From Constantimarinum furrinae (GTDB taxonomy: Bacteria; Bacteroidota; Bacteroidia; Flavobacteriales; Flavobacteriaceae): 64,000 nucleotides of DNA. The stretch covers positions 2,232,001 through 2,296,000 of the forward strand of contig NZ_CP052909.1 in NCBI RefSeq assembly GCF_014295415.1, read 5' to 3'. The position numbers and the translations under genes are program-made. This document shows, piece by piece, positions 8,117 through 16,971 of this stretch. How positions within the stretch are numbered: position 1 is the stretch's first letter; each line of letters begins with the position of its first letter. Under the pieces are notes generated by a model, which was not told the origin of the DNA, searched no databases, and saw nothing but the letters and a program-made list of their open reading frames with translations.

Positions 8117-9841
8117 CTATGTTGTGCTTTTCGGTAGCTGATCTTTAGATTTGCCTATGGTAAGCTGCAATACTACCGCTATCCCCATAACAAGCACACA
8201 GCCTATTAGATTCAACCATAAATAGGGCACTTCATCCACTCCGCCAAAATATTGTACCGACCAATAAAACAAGGCAAAAATGAGTAACTGCGTGATAATA
8301 GCGCCAAGAAAAGTGGCCCTGCTTCCTACATATTTTATAAAGAATGCCAGTAAAAAGATCCCGAGAACGTTTCCGTAGAAAAGCGAACCAACGATATTTA
8401 CTAAATTGATAAGATTGTCGAACAAATCGGCAACGCTGGCCACCATTATCGCGATAATTCCCCATAGTAAGGTAAACCATTTAGATGCTCTTACATAGTG
8501 TTTTTCTTCCCTTCCTTCAACACTTCGTTTGTAGAGATCTATAGCTGTGGTAGAACCCAGCGCATTTAATTCGGAAGCCGTAGAAGACATCGCGGCACTT
8601 AAGATCACTGCCAACAACAAACCTATTAATCCACGGGGTAGATTTTCAAGAATAAAGTGAATAAATACATAATCCTTATCATTGGTTTCGGCATCGGGAT
8701 TCGCTTTTTTAATGATCACTTTGGATTGATCCCTAAGTTCATTTTCCGTTATGTTCAAAATCTGAATCTCCTCCTTAAGTAATTCTTTTTCTGAAGGATC
8801 ATCAGTAGCTGAAAAAGCGTATTGCCTCGCTATTAATTGCTCGTCCAGCGCTTCCTTTTCCTGAATCAATGCCTTATATTCTTCGGCGTATTCAGAAGTC
8901 ATCACATCCTGAACTGCTGCCGGATTAAAATGAAGCGGTGAACTGTTGAATTGATAAAACACAAAGACCATGATTCCCACGAGTAATATTCCAAACTGCA
9001 TGGGGACTTTGAGTAGACCGTTAAAGATAAGTCCCATCTGACTCTGCCTTAGGCTGCTCCCTGAAAGATATCGTTGAACCTGACTCTGATCGGTTCCGAA
9101 GTAGGAGAGGGCTAAAAAGCTTCCACCAATGATACCACTCCAAAAGGTGTATTTATTATGAATATCGAATGAAAAATCAAGTACTTCCATCTTTCCATTG
9201 GCACCGGCAATTTCCAGGGCGTTGTGAAATCCAATATCGAGTGGGAGATAATTCAGTATTAATAAAAAGGCGATGAACATACCCGCAAAGATCACGGCCA
9301 TCTGTTGCTTTTGTGTTACGCTAACGGCCTTGGTACCTCCTAAAACCGTGTAGATGATCACCAGTACTCCTATGATAACAATGAGGTAGCTTAAATTCCA
9401 GCCTAAAACTGCAGAGAGAATAATCGCAGGAGCAAATATGGTGATTCCGGCAGCCAATCCTCGTTGAATGAGAAATAATATAGCTGTTAGAGTACGGGTT
9501 TTACGGTCGAAACGGGTTTCCAAATACTCATAAGCTGTAAATACTTTGAGGCGGTGATATATGGGAATAAACACCAGACAAATAATCACCATGGCAATAG
9601 GTAGTCCGAAATAGAACTGAACAAATCCCATCCCGCTGTGAAATGCCTGTCCGGGGGTGGATAAGAAGGTAATTGCGCTCGCCTGGGTTGCCATCACACT
9701 AAGTCCTATGGTCCACCAGCGCGCATCATTGCCTCCTTTTAAATAGTCGGTTACGTTTTTACTGCCGCGGGTTTTCCAGGTACCATAAAGAACGATAAAC
9801 AATAAGGTACTGCATAATACGATCCAGTCGAGTTGCTGCAT
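8117..9841 (-). CDS. Sodium:solute symporter (SSS family)
   Basis: A 574-residue inner-membrane transporter with about 13 hydrophobic segments. The segment SVMATQASAITFLSTPGQ (48-65) matches the SSS family Na+-site helix, and GTDQSQVQRYLSG (249-261) is the family signature. Residues 299-392 form an unusual hydrophilic, helix-prone insertion with E/K-rich heptads between two membrane segments, longer than in PutP-type symporters. The substrate cannot be told. It is the last gene of a long minus-strand group and follows, with a two-base gap, a 36-residue membrane microprotein. The upstream PIG-L deacetylase suggests an N-acetylated or sugar-like substrate, which is inference. Confidence 0.9.
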   Translation of the reverse strand: MQQLDWIVLCSTLLFIVLYGTWKTRGSKNVTDYLKGGNDARWWTIGLSVMATQASAITFLSTPGQAFHSGMGFVQFYFGLPIAMVIICLVFIPIYHRLKVFTAYEYLETRFDRKTRTLTAILFLIQRGLAAGITIFAPAIILSAVLGWNLSYLIVIIGVLVIIYTVLGGTKAVSVTQKQQMAVIFAGMFIAFLLILNYLPLDIGFHNALEIAGANGKMEVLDFSFDIHNKYTFWSGIIGGSFLALSYFGTDQSQVQRYLSGSSLRQSQMGLIFNGLLKVPMQFGILLVGIMVFVFYQFNSSPLHFNPAAVQDVMTSEYAEEYKALIQEKEALDEQLIARQYAFSATDDPSEKELLKEEIQILNITENELRDQSKVIIKKANPDAETNDKDYVFIHFILENLPRGLIGLLLAVILSAAMSSTASELNALGSTTAIDLYKRSVEGREEKHYVRASKWFTLLWGIIAIMVASVADLFDNLINLVNIVGSLFYGNVLGIFLLAFFIKYVGSRATFLGAIITQLLIFALFYWSVQYFGGVDEVPYLWLNLIGCVLVMGIAVVLQLTIGKSKDQLPKSTT

Positions 9842-9843
9842 AA

Positions 9844-9954
9844 TTAGGTGTAAGAATTCATAATAAAATAGAAAAGAACGATGTACAACGCATTAAGTAA
9901 CAATACCAGTGTATAGCTCCATTTCCATGTATATTTTTGTTTTTCTTCAGTCAT
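9844..9954 (-). CDS. 36-residue membrane microprotein upstream of the symporter
   Basis: An ATG at 9954 opens a 36-codon frame ending TAA at 9844. It encodes a charged, aromatic N-terminus MTEEKQKYTWKWSY, one hydrophobic helix rich in L, V, I, F and Y (about 15-32), and a short polar tail. It starts 10 bases after the PIG-L stop and ends two bases before the symporter ATG, so it fits exactly between them. That spacing and the single-helix composition are strong signs of a real gene. By analogy with small subunits of some symporters (DUF4212, YhdT) it may be an accessory subunit; this is inference. Confidence 0.65.
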   Translation of the reverse strand: MTEEKQKYTWKWSYTLVLLLNALYIVLFYFIMNSYT

Positions 9955-9964
9955 AAGAACCTCT

Positions 9965-12457
9965 TTATTCGTTTCTTTCTTTTCCAAGGGAGAGCAGGTT
10001 AGCAAAAAGGCGATACGCCCCGGGAACCCCGGCAGGTAATTCTCTAAAAAAGCTTAGTCCCGTGTATATATAATACCCTTTTCCGTATTTGGCTACAAGG
10101 AGTGATCCCTTGGTTTCCGGATCATTTACATCGTGCATCCCTAAGATCGGGGTAAACTCGGCGGCCCATTCGTTTGGGAAGTACAAACCGCGTTCCTGAA
10201 CCCAGTTGTCGAAATCGAGACCGGTGATCTTGTTAGGGTAATTTAATACAGGATGATTAGGAGCGAGTATACGTACTTCCGAACCTTCATCGGTTACTCG
10301 ATCGCGTGACAGTGACAAGGAATAAGGTGCTAAGTCTGGAGTGACCAGCCTGTGGCTCGTATTGTATTGCAGTAACAGATTTCCTCCATTTGCTACATAT
10401 TCATTTAGAATATTTTGCTTGAATGCCAGCTCCGGAACCGTATTATACGCACGTATGCCCACTACTATGGCATCAAAACGACTCAGATTCTCAGGGGTGA
10501 TCTCTTCCGGCTCAATGGTGGTTACCTCATATCCAATTTGCTTTAAACTCTCAGGGATAGCGTCTCCGGCACCATTGATATATCCAATAGCATCTCCTTC
10601 TTTTTTAATATTTAGCCTTACGATCTTTGCTTCAGAAGGCATTAGAACACTTTGATACGGAAAATGATCGTAATCCAGCGTGATGAGTTCCTTATCGAAA
10701 AACCGATCACCAATCTGAACCAAGGGCTTTAACACCCCTTCACTCTGATCTGCCGGAGGATTTACAGTAAAGATCACCGTTTGCTCTTCCCCAATATTGG
10801 CAAGTGAAAATGTGTGTTGCGCAGGATTAACCACCCATCCATTTGGGTGTTGCAGGGTCACTGTCCCGGTGATATTTTCCCTTCCTGCCCTTACGATCAC
10901 AGGTATCTCCCGCGATTCGCTATTTGAAAAAATTAGGACTTTTTCGGGAATTTCTGAAGTCACCTGCGGAAGTATTTCCAGAGGACGGTATACTTCTCCC
11001 TTAACAGGGTCATTACGTTTATATAGAATATTTTTTTCGGTGATTACTGTGGATCGACTGATCCCCAATTGAAACACCAATTTTTCTGAAGCTGGGGTCT
11101 CCGGTAGACCAATTAAGTCCCGGGGTGCTTTATACATCCCCAGGCTCCCTTTTTCATTAAGCCAATAGGGCGTTGAATAACCGGTACTTTCAGAAGTAAT
11201 GCTAACCTCAAAGCTTTGCTTTTCGTTCGCTTCAAGCGTAGTGGAAGGAAGATCCAGTTTTTTTCCGCCAGTTGTAGATACGGCCTGCAATACAACGGGA
11301 AAACTACTGCGATTGATCGCTTCAATATTGACGGTATAGGATTGTCCGGGATTTATAGTATTTGTCACGGAAACGGCTTCGAGGAAAATTCCGCCGGCAT
11401 CTAGGATAAGTTGTTCCAGTTGTTTGAGCTTGATCTCCCGCCAGTGGTCGTTTTTCAGGAGTTTTACCTGTTCGTATGCCTGTAAAAGTGAAGGCAACAT
11501 GGCCGAAGGGTCCTTAAAATTGAAATTCTCCTCCAGTGGATTCAGGATTGCACCAATCGCAGCACCGCCTTCAATACGAGACCAGCTGGTATCGATCCCG
11601 TCGAAAAGGTTGTTCTTGTCCTTCGGAAAATCCCCTTTTAAAAATTCGAGGTATTCGGTCTGATTACCTCTCGTTCCGGTACTTCCGAATCCTTGTGACT
11701 TATGCATACTCCTGCTTAATGAAGCGATCTCCCCGTTTGAAAGGCCCAAAGAGGGATAGTAATTTCCCGTTTCCACTTCCACCAGATTTGTCTTATCTGC
11801 TTTTTCAAAATTTTCCTCACTGCCGTAAAACCACCATGAGGTATTGAAAAACAAACGCTTAGGCTGCCAAACTCCAAACCGTTTAGCACTTTCAGAATAA
11901 TTTGTAGGATCACTTGCCAAGTCGAAAGCTTCGAAGCCCAACATAGCCGAAGAAGTATGGTGCCCATGGGTAGAGCCGGGATTTCTATGATTAAAGCGGT
12001 TTACGATGATATCGGGTTTAAAGCTGCGTATCGCTCTTACTACATCGCTCAATACTTCATCTTTGTTCCAGATCTTCAATGTTTCATCGGGATGTTTAGA
12101 ATATCCAAAATCGTTGGCACGGGTAAAAAGCTGTTGTCCGCCATCGATGCGTCTTGCAGCAAGCAATTCCTGGGTTCTTATTACTCCCAGGAGCTCTCTT
12201 ATCTCGGGACCAATCAGATTTTGTCCGCCATCCCCTCGGGTAAGTGATAAATAGGCGGTACGTGCTTTAACATCGTTTGCTAGGAAGGAAATAAGTCGGG
12301 TGTTTTCATCATCGGGATGTGCGGCAATATATAATGCCGAGCCCAGAAAATTAAGTTTTTGAAGGTTGTGATATATTTCGGAAGCAGTTGGTTTTTGGGG
12401 TGGTTGTGCGATTATGGGAAAAGAAAGCAGAAGGAATACCAACAGTATTTTTCGCAT
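9965..12457 (-). CDS. PIG-L family deacetylase, multidomain, exported
   Basis: About 830 residues with a signal peptide at the preferred start MRKILLVFLLLSFPIIAQ; an upstream in-frame ATG (12487) would put ten residues in front of it. The N-terminal LmbE/PIG-L domain has the zinc motif AAHPDDEN (about 46-53) and a second histidine cluster GSTHGHHTSS. This family removes N-acetyl groups from sugars or related thiols. The middle looks like beta-sandwich modules (NEW3-like), and the C-terminal part resembles a GATase1-like fold (FDAIVVGIRAYN). Location is periplasmic or extracytoplasmic. The next genes are the microprotein and the symporter, suggesting processing followed by uptake of the product. 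Confidence 0.88.
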   Translation of the reverse strand: MRKILLVFLLLSFPIIAQPPQKPTASEIYHNLQKLNFLGSALYIAAHPDDENTRLISFLANDVKARTAYLSLTRGDGGQNLIGPEIRELLGVIRTQELLAARRIDGGQQLFTRANDFGYSKHPDETLKIWNKDEVLSDVVRAIRSFKPDIIVNRFNHRNPGSTHGHHTSSAMLGFEAFDLASDPTNYSESAKRFGVWQPKRLFFNTSWWFYGSEENFEKADKTNLVEVETGNYYPSLGLSNGEIASLSRSMHKSQGFGSTGTRGNQTEYLEFLKGDFPKDKNNLFDGIDTSWSRIEGGAAIGAILNPLEENFNFKDPSAMLPSLLQAYEQVKLLKNDHWREIKLKQLEQLILDAGGIFLEAVSVTNTINPGQSYTVNIEAINRSSFPVVLQAVSTTGGKKLDLPSTTLEANEKQSFEVSITSESTGYSTPYWLNEKGSLGMYKAPRDLIGLPETPASEKLVFQLGISRSTVITEKNILYKRNDPVKGEVYRPLEILPQVTSEIPEKVLIFSNSESREIPVIVRAGRENITGTVTLQHPNGWVVNPAQHTFSLANIGEEQTVIFTVNPPADQSEGVLKPLVQIGDRFFDKELITLDYDHFPYQSVLMPSEAKIVRLNIKKEGDAIGYINGAGDAIPESLKQIGYEVTTIEPEEITPENLSRFDAIVVGIRAYNTVPELAFKQNILNEYVANGGNLLLQYNTSHRLVTPDLAPYSLSLSRDRVTDEGSEVRILAPNHPVLNYPNKITGLDFDNWVQERGLYFPNEWAAEFTPILGMHDVNDPETKGSLLVAKYGKGYYIYTGLSFFRELPAGVPGAYRLFANLLSLGKERNE

Positions 12458-12511
12458 GATTTGATCGATTTTTTCGGTAAGAATCAAATATACCGAAAAT
12501 AAAAAAGCGCT

Positions 12512-13078
12512 TTAATCTATTGGCTGTTCTTTAACATTTTTATCCTCTTCGTGTAGAAACTCATCAAACTCGTCTGGTTTTATGATACTTACACCCTTTT
12601 GAAGCAGCAAACTATTGGGGTAAGTGATAATTTCTCCGGACGGACTTTTAAGAACGATCTGAAAGGTTTTAATATCTTCAATAATACCTTCAAAGGTGTA
12701 TTCTTTGTCGTGAATTTTTATAAAATCCCCGATCTTATAGGGAAACGTAAAGAACATGATGATTCCACTGGTAATGTTACTTAGGATGGACCATTGGGCA
12801 AAAAAACCTATCCCTATCACGGCAAAAACAGAGGACATCACCCAGCCCAGATCCTTAAATTCTACGCCCCAAACGAGCGTAAGACCGATGAGGATAAAAA
12901 ATATAGTCGCAAAAACAATGTGCTTTAGAATGAGACCAGTGCGGTGTTCTACGCGCTCCGATTTTTTTGCAAAACGTATTACCAGACGATTCAGGATTAG
13001 TCGAATGACCAAAAAGACTACAACAATGGTAAGTGATTGCAGAATTTGACTTAAGTGCGCTTCAATGATCTCTCTCAT
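12512..13078 (-). CDS. Short mechanosensitive channel (MscS family)
   Basis: A 188-residue protein with three hydrophobic helices and the MscS core: the pore-lining segment VIGIGFFAQWSILSNITSGI and the following beta domain (FPYKIGDFIKI, EGIIEDIKTFQIVL, TYPNSLLLQ). It matches the pore and middle-beta domains of E. coli MscS but ends soon after them, so the C-terminal alpha/beta cage is largely missing. This short form is common in Bacteroidota. The role is release of osmolytes under hypo-osmotic stress. It starts one base after the lipoprotein stop and belongs to the long minus-strand group. Confidence 0.9.
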   Translation of the reverse strand: MREIIEAHLSQILQSLTIVVVFLVIRLILNRLVIRFAKKSERVEHRTGLILKHIVFATIFFILIGLTLVWGVEFKDLGWVMSSVFAVIGIGFFAQWSILSNITSGIIMFFTFPYKIGDFIKIHDKEYTFEGIIEDIKTFQIVLKSPSGEIITYPNSLLLQKGVSIIKPDEFDEFLHEEDKNVKEQPID

Positions 13079-13079
13079 A

Positions 13080-14015
13080 TTACAAAGCTAAGGAATCCCT
13101 GAGGATCTCATCTTTTTTATTGTTCTGACGCCAGTACGCAGATCGCATTCTTTTTAGTTTTACTGCGGTCGTCTTCAACCTACTGGTATCGTTCTCCCTT
13201 CCCGCATTTGTTTCTTCCCATTGCTCAATTTCGTACGGAAATGTACTGTTAAAATACCAGGTGATCTGCCGTTGAAGTTCCGGGTAATTGACTGAATAAA
13301 TACTGAGTGAATCTCCTTGCTTTAAACTGGCAAAAGCGGTATGAATCTCTGGTTTCTTATGATGGAAGCGCATATATTCAAACGATGGGAGAATATGAAT
13401 ATCTCCGGTAGGCAGTTCGTTTGGATCGATACGAATTAGGTTCCACAGTTCGTTTTCCAGCCAGCTTTGTTGCAATGAGACTTCCATATCGGCTTCACCG
13501 GCAAAATACGAATGGGTCGTGATCTCGAAATCATCCCGGTTGTTGAGTTGCATGTAGACCTGCCCACACCATTCCTGTACCGAATGACTTACTTTTAAAG
13601 CGTGACCCTGGTTGGTAATGGGAGAGAATGTACTGGTCATAACCGAATATGGATAAATTCCGGTTATAAAGTTCTTGGTGTTGTTCAGTTTTAAAACAGA
13701 AATGGTCTCTTCAGAAGCGTTATTTGCCTTAACCTGTTCGTCACGAAGAAAATCCTCGGTAACAAAGATATTTACCGAAGTTCCCTCCCTTAGTTCCCCA
13801 TATCGCTCCTGAACAAGACTGTAGGAGGTAAGTTCTGCCGTACCATTATACCAATATGATTTGAATTCTTCCGTAAGATTGCGTTCGTTCTGTTCTTTTT
13901 TAGTTTCCTTTTGATCACTACTTAACGGAATTAAGTTTTTTTCAGAATCGGCGCAACTCCAAATGAACATTAAAGAAAGAAATACAAAAGAATATGGGAA
14001 GCGTAGCAATTTCAT
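13080..14015 (-). CDS. Predicted lipoprotein downstream of maf, unknown function
   Basis: About 311 residues. The start at 14015 gives a typical lipoprotein signal, MKLLRFPYSFVFLSLMFIWSC, with the lipidated Cys at residue 21. A more upstream ATG at 14054 would overlap the maf stop as ATGA but adds residues in front of the signal. The mature part is a mixed alpha/beta protein with no motif that I recognise; a stretch QEWCGQVYMQLNNRDDFEI is notable. Homologues are often named septum formation inhibitor Maf only because they adjoin maf; they have no Maf fold. The gene order maf-lipoprotein is common in flavobacteria. Confidence 0.7.
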   Translation of the reverse strand: MKLLRFPYSFVFLSLMFIWSCADSEKNLIPLSSDQKETKKEQNERNLTEEFKSYWYNGTAELTSYSLVQERYGELREGTSVNIFVTEDFLRDEQVKANNASEETISVLKLNNTKNFITGIYPYSVMTSTFSPITNQGHALKVSHSVQEWCGQVYMQLNNRDDFEITTHSYFAGEADMEVSLQQSWLENELWNLIRIDPNELPTGDIHILPSFEYMRFHHKKPEIHTAFASLKQGDSLSIYSVNYPELQRQITWYFNSTFPYEIEQWEETNAGRENDTSRLKTTAVKLKRMRSAYWRQNNKKDEILRDSLAL

Positions 14016-14050
14016 TCTGAAGTGGTTTTCAACAAAAATACTTAAAAAAA

Positions 14051-14638
14051 TCACTGCCCGGCAATCTCAAGCAGGGTTTTGTAGACCAATGCGGTTGGCA
14101 GCCCCATCACATTAAAATATGAGCCTTCGAGGCGTTCTATAGCAATATATCCTATCCATTCCTGAACTCCATAACTTCCCGCCTTATCAAATGGTTCGTA
14201 AGTTCGTAAGTAATGGTCGATCTCCGCCGAAGAAAGTTCCTTGAACCAGACCGTCGTGGTGTCGTGTATGGTCTTCTGAAATGATATTGTAGTAAAACAA
14301 ACCGATGTGATAACTTGATGCTTAGCCCCGCTCAAACGCTGCAACATTTTTCTGGCTTCTTCAGTATCGCGTGGTTTCCCGATAGCAATATTGTCTTTCC
14401 AGACAACGGTGTCGCTCGTAATAAGCAAGTCTTTTTCTGAAAGATCGGGGAAGGCGGTCGCTTTAAGTTGTGATAAATAGTCTGTGATAGCTGAAGCCTT
14501 TAAATGGTCCGGGTATGTTTCTTCAATCTCTCTGACTTCTATACTGAAGTCCACATCCAGTTCCTTAAAGAATTTCTGACGGCGGGGAGATCCTGACGCC
14601 AGTATGATATTGTAATCTTTTAATGTATTCCGAAGCAT
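14051..14638 (-). CDS. maf: Maf-like nucleotide pyrophosphatase
   Basis: A 195-residue cytoplasmic enzyme of the Maf/HAM1-like fold that hydrolyses non-canonical nucleoside triphosphates (dTTP/UTP or modified forms) to the monophosphate and pyrophosphate. Visible motifs are ILASGSPRR (12-20), SDTVV with the catalytic Asp, IGKPRD and DKAGSYGVQ. These match the YhdE-type (dTTP/UTPase) subgroup more than YceF. The start ATG at 14638 places the conserved SPRR motif at the usual distance. It follows the ubiA gene by 54 bases and precedes the lipoprotein. Confidence 0.93.
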   Translation of the reverse strand: MLRNTLKDYNIILASGSPRRQKFFKELDVDFSIEVREIEETYPDHLKASAITDYLSQLKATAFPDLSEKDLLITSDTVVWKDNIAIGKPRDTEEARKMLQRLSGAKHQVITSVCFTTISFQKTIHDTTTVWFKELSSAEIDHYLRTYEPFDKAGSYGVQEWIGYIAIERLEGSYFNVMGLPTALVYKTLLEIAGQ

Positions 14639-14692
14639 ATTTTATTTTTAAAACCTTTAAACTTCAACCCGTAACCCCTCCCATTTTTAATG

Positions 14693-15601
14693 TCAGTGTG
14701 CAAAAGGATGGAGTAGGATGGAACCCATTCCAAAAAGCATGATCAATTTCAATAAAACTGACAAACGGCTGTAATCTTTAGGGGAATCTGCCGTCCATGC
14801 TTTTACACAAAAAAACAGTAATGGAGCTACTACACATAATAAGAAATACAATACTGTCCATTGTCTGTCATATAGAAAGGTATACATATAAGCAATGACT
14901 GCTGCCAGCGCGATCACGCCTAAGATAAAAACGATCAAAATAGTGCGTTTTCGTCCAATGGCGATAGGTAAAGTATTCATTCCACCGTTCTTATCACCAT
15001 TTATATCCTGCATATCTTTTACGATCTCTCTAATGAAATTCAGTAAAAAAGCAAAGAGGGCATAATCGATCAATATTCTGAATACAGCCGACAAACTCTC
15101 GCGATTTTGATCGGTGATGCCAGGCACTAGATCAAAGATCCCTACAATAATGATGCTTAGCGCCACCAATGCCGAAATAAGGAGATTGCCTACCAATAAT
15201 ATCGATTTAAGATAGGAAGTATAGAGGTAAAGCAAGGCCGAAATCCCTATAAACAGGGCAGCAAACCCCGGTTTGCCTATTTTATTGGCCAAGAAAAATC
15301 CGATTCCTACCCCGATAACATTTAGCAAAATATAATATCGATTGGCGTTTTTTTCAGAGATCTTAGTACCTACAATCACTTTTGTTGGTTTGTTGATCCT
15401 GTCTATATTAACGTCATAAATATCGTTAATTACGTATCCACCGGCAGCGATGCAAAGCGTTGCAATTATTAGTAAAGAAAAAGATAAGTTGTTTAAAACT
15501 GTATCAATGCTATAGGGTTGAAAGAGCCCGAACTTAAAAAACAGTTGAACCATTGCTATAAACAGCAGATTCACGGGGCGTATAAGTTTCAAATAATTCA
15601 T
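14693..15601 (-). CDS. UbiA family prenyltransferase, DGGGP-synthase-like
   Basis: A multi-spanning intramembrane prenyltransferase of about 302 residues. Both Asp-rich motifs are visible: NDIYDVNIDRINKP and DMQDINGDKNGGMN, which bind the Mg2+-diphosphate. The family in Bacteroidota is annotated as geranylgeranylglycerol-phosphate geranylgeranyltransferase because it resembles the archaeal ether-lipid enzyme; the true substrate is unproven. I chose the ATG at 15601, giving MNYLKLIRPVNLL as in other members; a longer frame starting at GTG 15676 overlaps kdsC by 17 bases and adds 25 residues without family character. It lies between kdsC and maf. Confidence 0.85.
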   Translation of the reverse strand: MNYLKLIRPVNLLFIAMVQLFFKFGLFQPYSIDTVLNNLSFSLLIIATLCIAAGGYVINDIYDVNIDRINKPTKVIVGTKISEKNANRYYILLNVIGVGIGFFLANKIGKPGFAALFIGISALLYLYTSYLKSILLVGNLLISALVALSIIIVGIFDLVPGITDQNRESLSAVFRILIDYALFAFLLNFIREIVKDMQDINGDKNGGMNTLPIAIGRKRTILIVFILGVIALAAVIAYMYTFLYDRQWTVLYFLLCVVAPLLFFCVKAWTADSPKDYSRLSVLLKLIMLFGMGSILLHPFAH

Positions 15602-15659
15602 GAATGGTATTCGTGCGCTATAAGTTGATAAATGATCCTGCCAAACCCCTTGTATTCGC

Positions 15660-16193
15660 TTAATCGTATTTTGCACTGGTATTCCCGTTTGTGATCCAGT
15701 TCCCCTGAACTTTCAGGACTTGTTCGATCACATCCCTTACGCAGCCTTTTCCACCTTTTTTATGAGACACATAAGCACTTATATCTTTGATCTCGGGTGC
15801 AGCATCCTGGGGACAGCAAGGGAGCCCTACGATTTTCATTACCTCCAGATCGGGTAGGTCGTCACCCATAAAGAGCGCATTTTCACTTTTTAATTGATGT
15901 TCTTTCAAGAACGTCTGCAGCGTTTCAGTTTTGGCATGAGTTCCCAAATAGATGTGTGTAATCCCGAGTCCGTTTAACCGCTTTCGCACCCCTTCATTTG
16001 ATCCACCGCTAATTATTACGACAGTATACCCTTTATCGACAGCAGTTTTTAAAGCGTAGCCGTCCTTTATATTCATGGAACGGTACATTTCACCTTCGGT
16101 GGTCACCATGATGGTTCCATCGGTAAGCACGCCATCTACGTCAAAAACGAAGGTTTTAATGTGGTTGAGGTATTCTTTATAGCTTTTTTCCAT
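15660..16193 (-). CDS. kdsC: KdsC-type HAD phosphatase (KDO-8-phosphate phosphatase)
   Basis: A 177-residue HAD superfamily C0-type phosphatase. Motif I is FVFDVDGVLTDG (catalytic Asp18 and Asp20), motif II is VIISGG, and motif IV is MGDDLPDLEVM. This short, cap-less form acts as a tetramer. It removes phosphate from 3-deoxy-D-manno-octulosonate 8-phosphate in the lipopolysaccharide core pathway. The C-terminal KKGGKGCVRDVIE loop is typical of KdsC. It overlaps the upstream DUF2520 gene by 17 bases, indicating translational coupling. Confidence 0.9.
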   Translation of the reverse strand: MEKSYKEYLNHIKTFVFDVDGVLTDGTIMVTTEGEMYRSMNIKDGYALKTAVDKGYTVVIISGGSNEGVRKRLNGLGITHIYLGTHAKTETLQTFLKEHQLKSENALFMGDDLPDLEVMKIVGLPCCPQDAAPEIKDISAYVSHKKGGKGCVRDVIEQVLKVQGNWITNGNTSAKYD

Positions 16194-16941
16194 AGGAATC
16201 TTGAATGGCGTTATTTAGGATTTCATAAATTGTTTTGTACGGACTTTCTGAGAGCAAATGTAAATGTTTTTCAATTGTCTTGGTATCCTTCCTTTTGGCA
16301 GGACCTGTCTGTGCTGCGGAAGGTGACATGTTTTCAATCTTTGCCGCAGTTTCATATATTAGAGGTTTCAGCAGCTCGAAGTCAAGGTTGTGTTCATTCA
16401 GAATAGTTTCGGAAACACCGTATAAGTAGTTCACAAAATTATTTACAAATACGGCTGCCAAATGTAACTTCGCCCGCTCCGTGGAATTTATGTTTACTAC
16501 ATTTTCAGAAAGAATACTTCCCAGCTGATGGAGAACTTGAAAATCCGTTTCTTCTTCAGCTTCAATACAAACAGGCACCTTTTTCAGGTCCAGAACTTTG
16601 CCCTGAGAAAATGTCTGAAGTGGATAAAGGACGCCCCTTCGGTTTGCTGCCGATAACGTATTCATGTCGACTCCGCCTGAAGTATGCACAACCAGTCTGT
16701 CTTGAAACGGCAAGCTTTCAGAAACAGTGGCAATGGCGTTATCGGGTACTCCAATGATATACACATCGGCGGGCAGGATTTGGGAAAGCTCTGTAGTAAG
16801 CGCTATATCGTCAAGAGATTGATGTAAAACAATATTATTTCTGTTATATATTTGAATTACAGAAACTTCACTATTTTCATATAAAGCGTTACATAAATTA
16901 AAATTTACATTTCCAAATCCAATAAAACATACCGATATCAT
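16177..16941 (-). CDS. Rossmann-like / DUF2520 domain protein
   Basis: A 254-residue protein with an N-terminal nucleotide-binding fold (FIGFGNVNFNLCNAL near residues 6-20, similar to ProC-type reductases) and a C-terminal helical DUF2520 domain (about 130-250). It is predicted to be an NAD(P)-dependent dehydrogenase-like protein, but the substrate is unknown. It is the first gene of the long minus-strand group, and its 3' end overlaps kdsC. A near-match -7 element, TAACTTCG, lies just upstream on the minus strand. Confidence 0.87.
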   Translation of the reverse strand: MISVCFIGFGNVNFNLCNALYENSEVSVIQIYNRNNIVLHQSLDDIALTTELSQILPADVYIIGVPDNAIATVSESLPFQDRLVVHTSGGVDMNTLSAANRRGVLYPLQTFSQGKVLDLKKVPVCIEAEEETDFQVLHQLGSILSENVVNINSTERAKLHLAAVFVNNFVNYLYGVSETILNEHNLDFELLKPLIYETAAKIENMSPSAAQTGPAKRKDTKTIEKHLHLLSESPYKTIYEILNNAIQDSYGKKL

Positions 16942-16971
16942 AGTAGCGAAGTTAAAAACTTTTTTACTGGC

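Noticed and set aside
13080-14015. Second Maf protein (septum formation inhibitor) beside maf
   Set aside because: No SGSPRR or SDT motif; the N-terminus is a lipoprotein signal. The name seems to have been passed on by adjacency.
14693-15676. GTG start at 15676 for the UbiA gene
   Set aside because: It overlaps kdsC by 17 bases and adds 25 residues with no family character; the ATG at 15601 gives the usual N-terminus.
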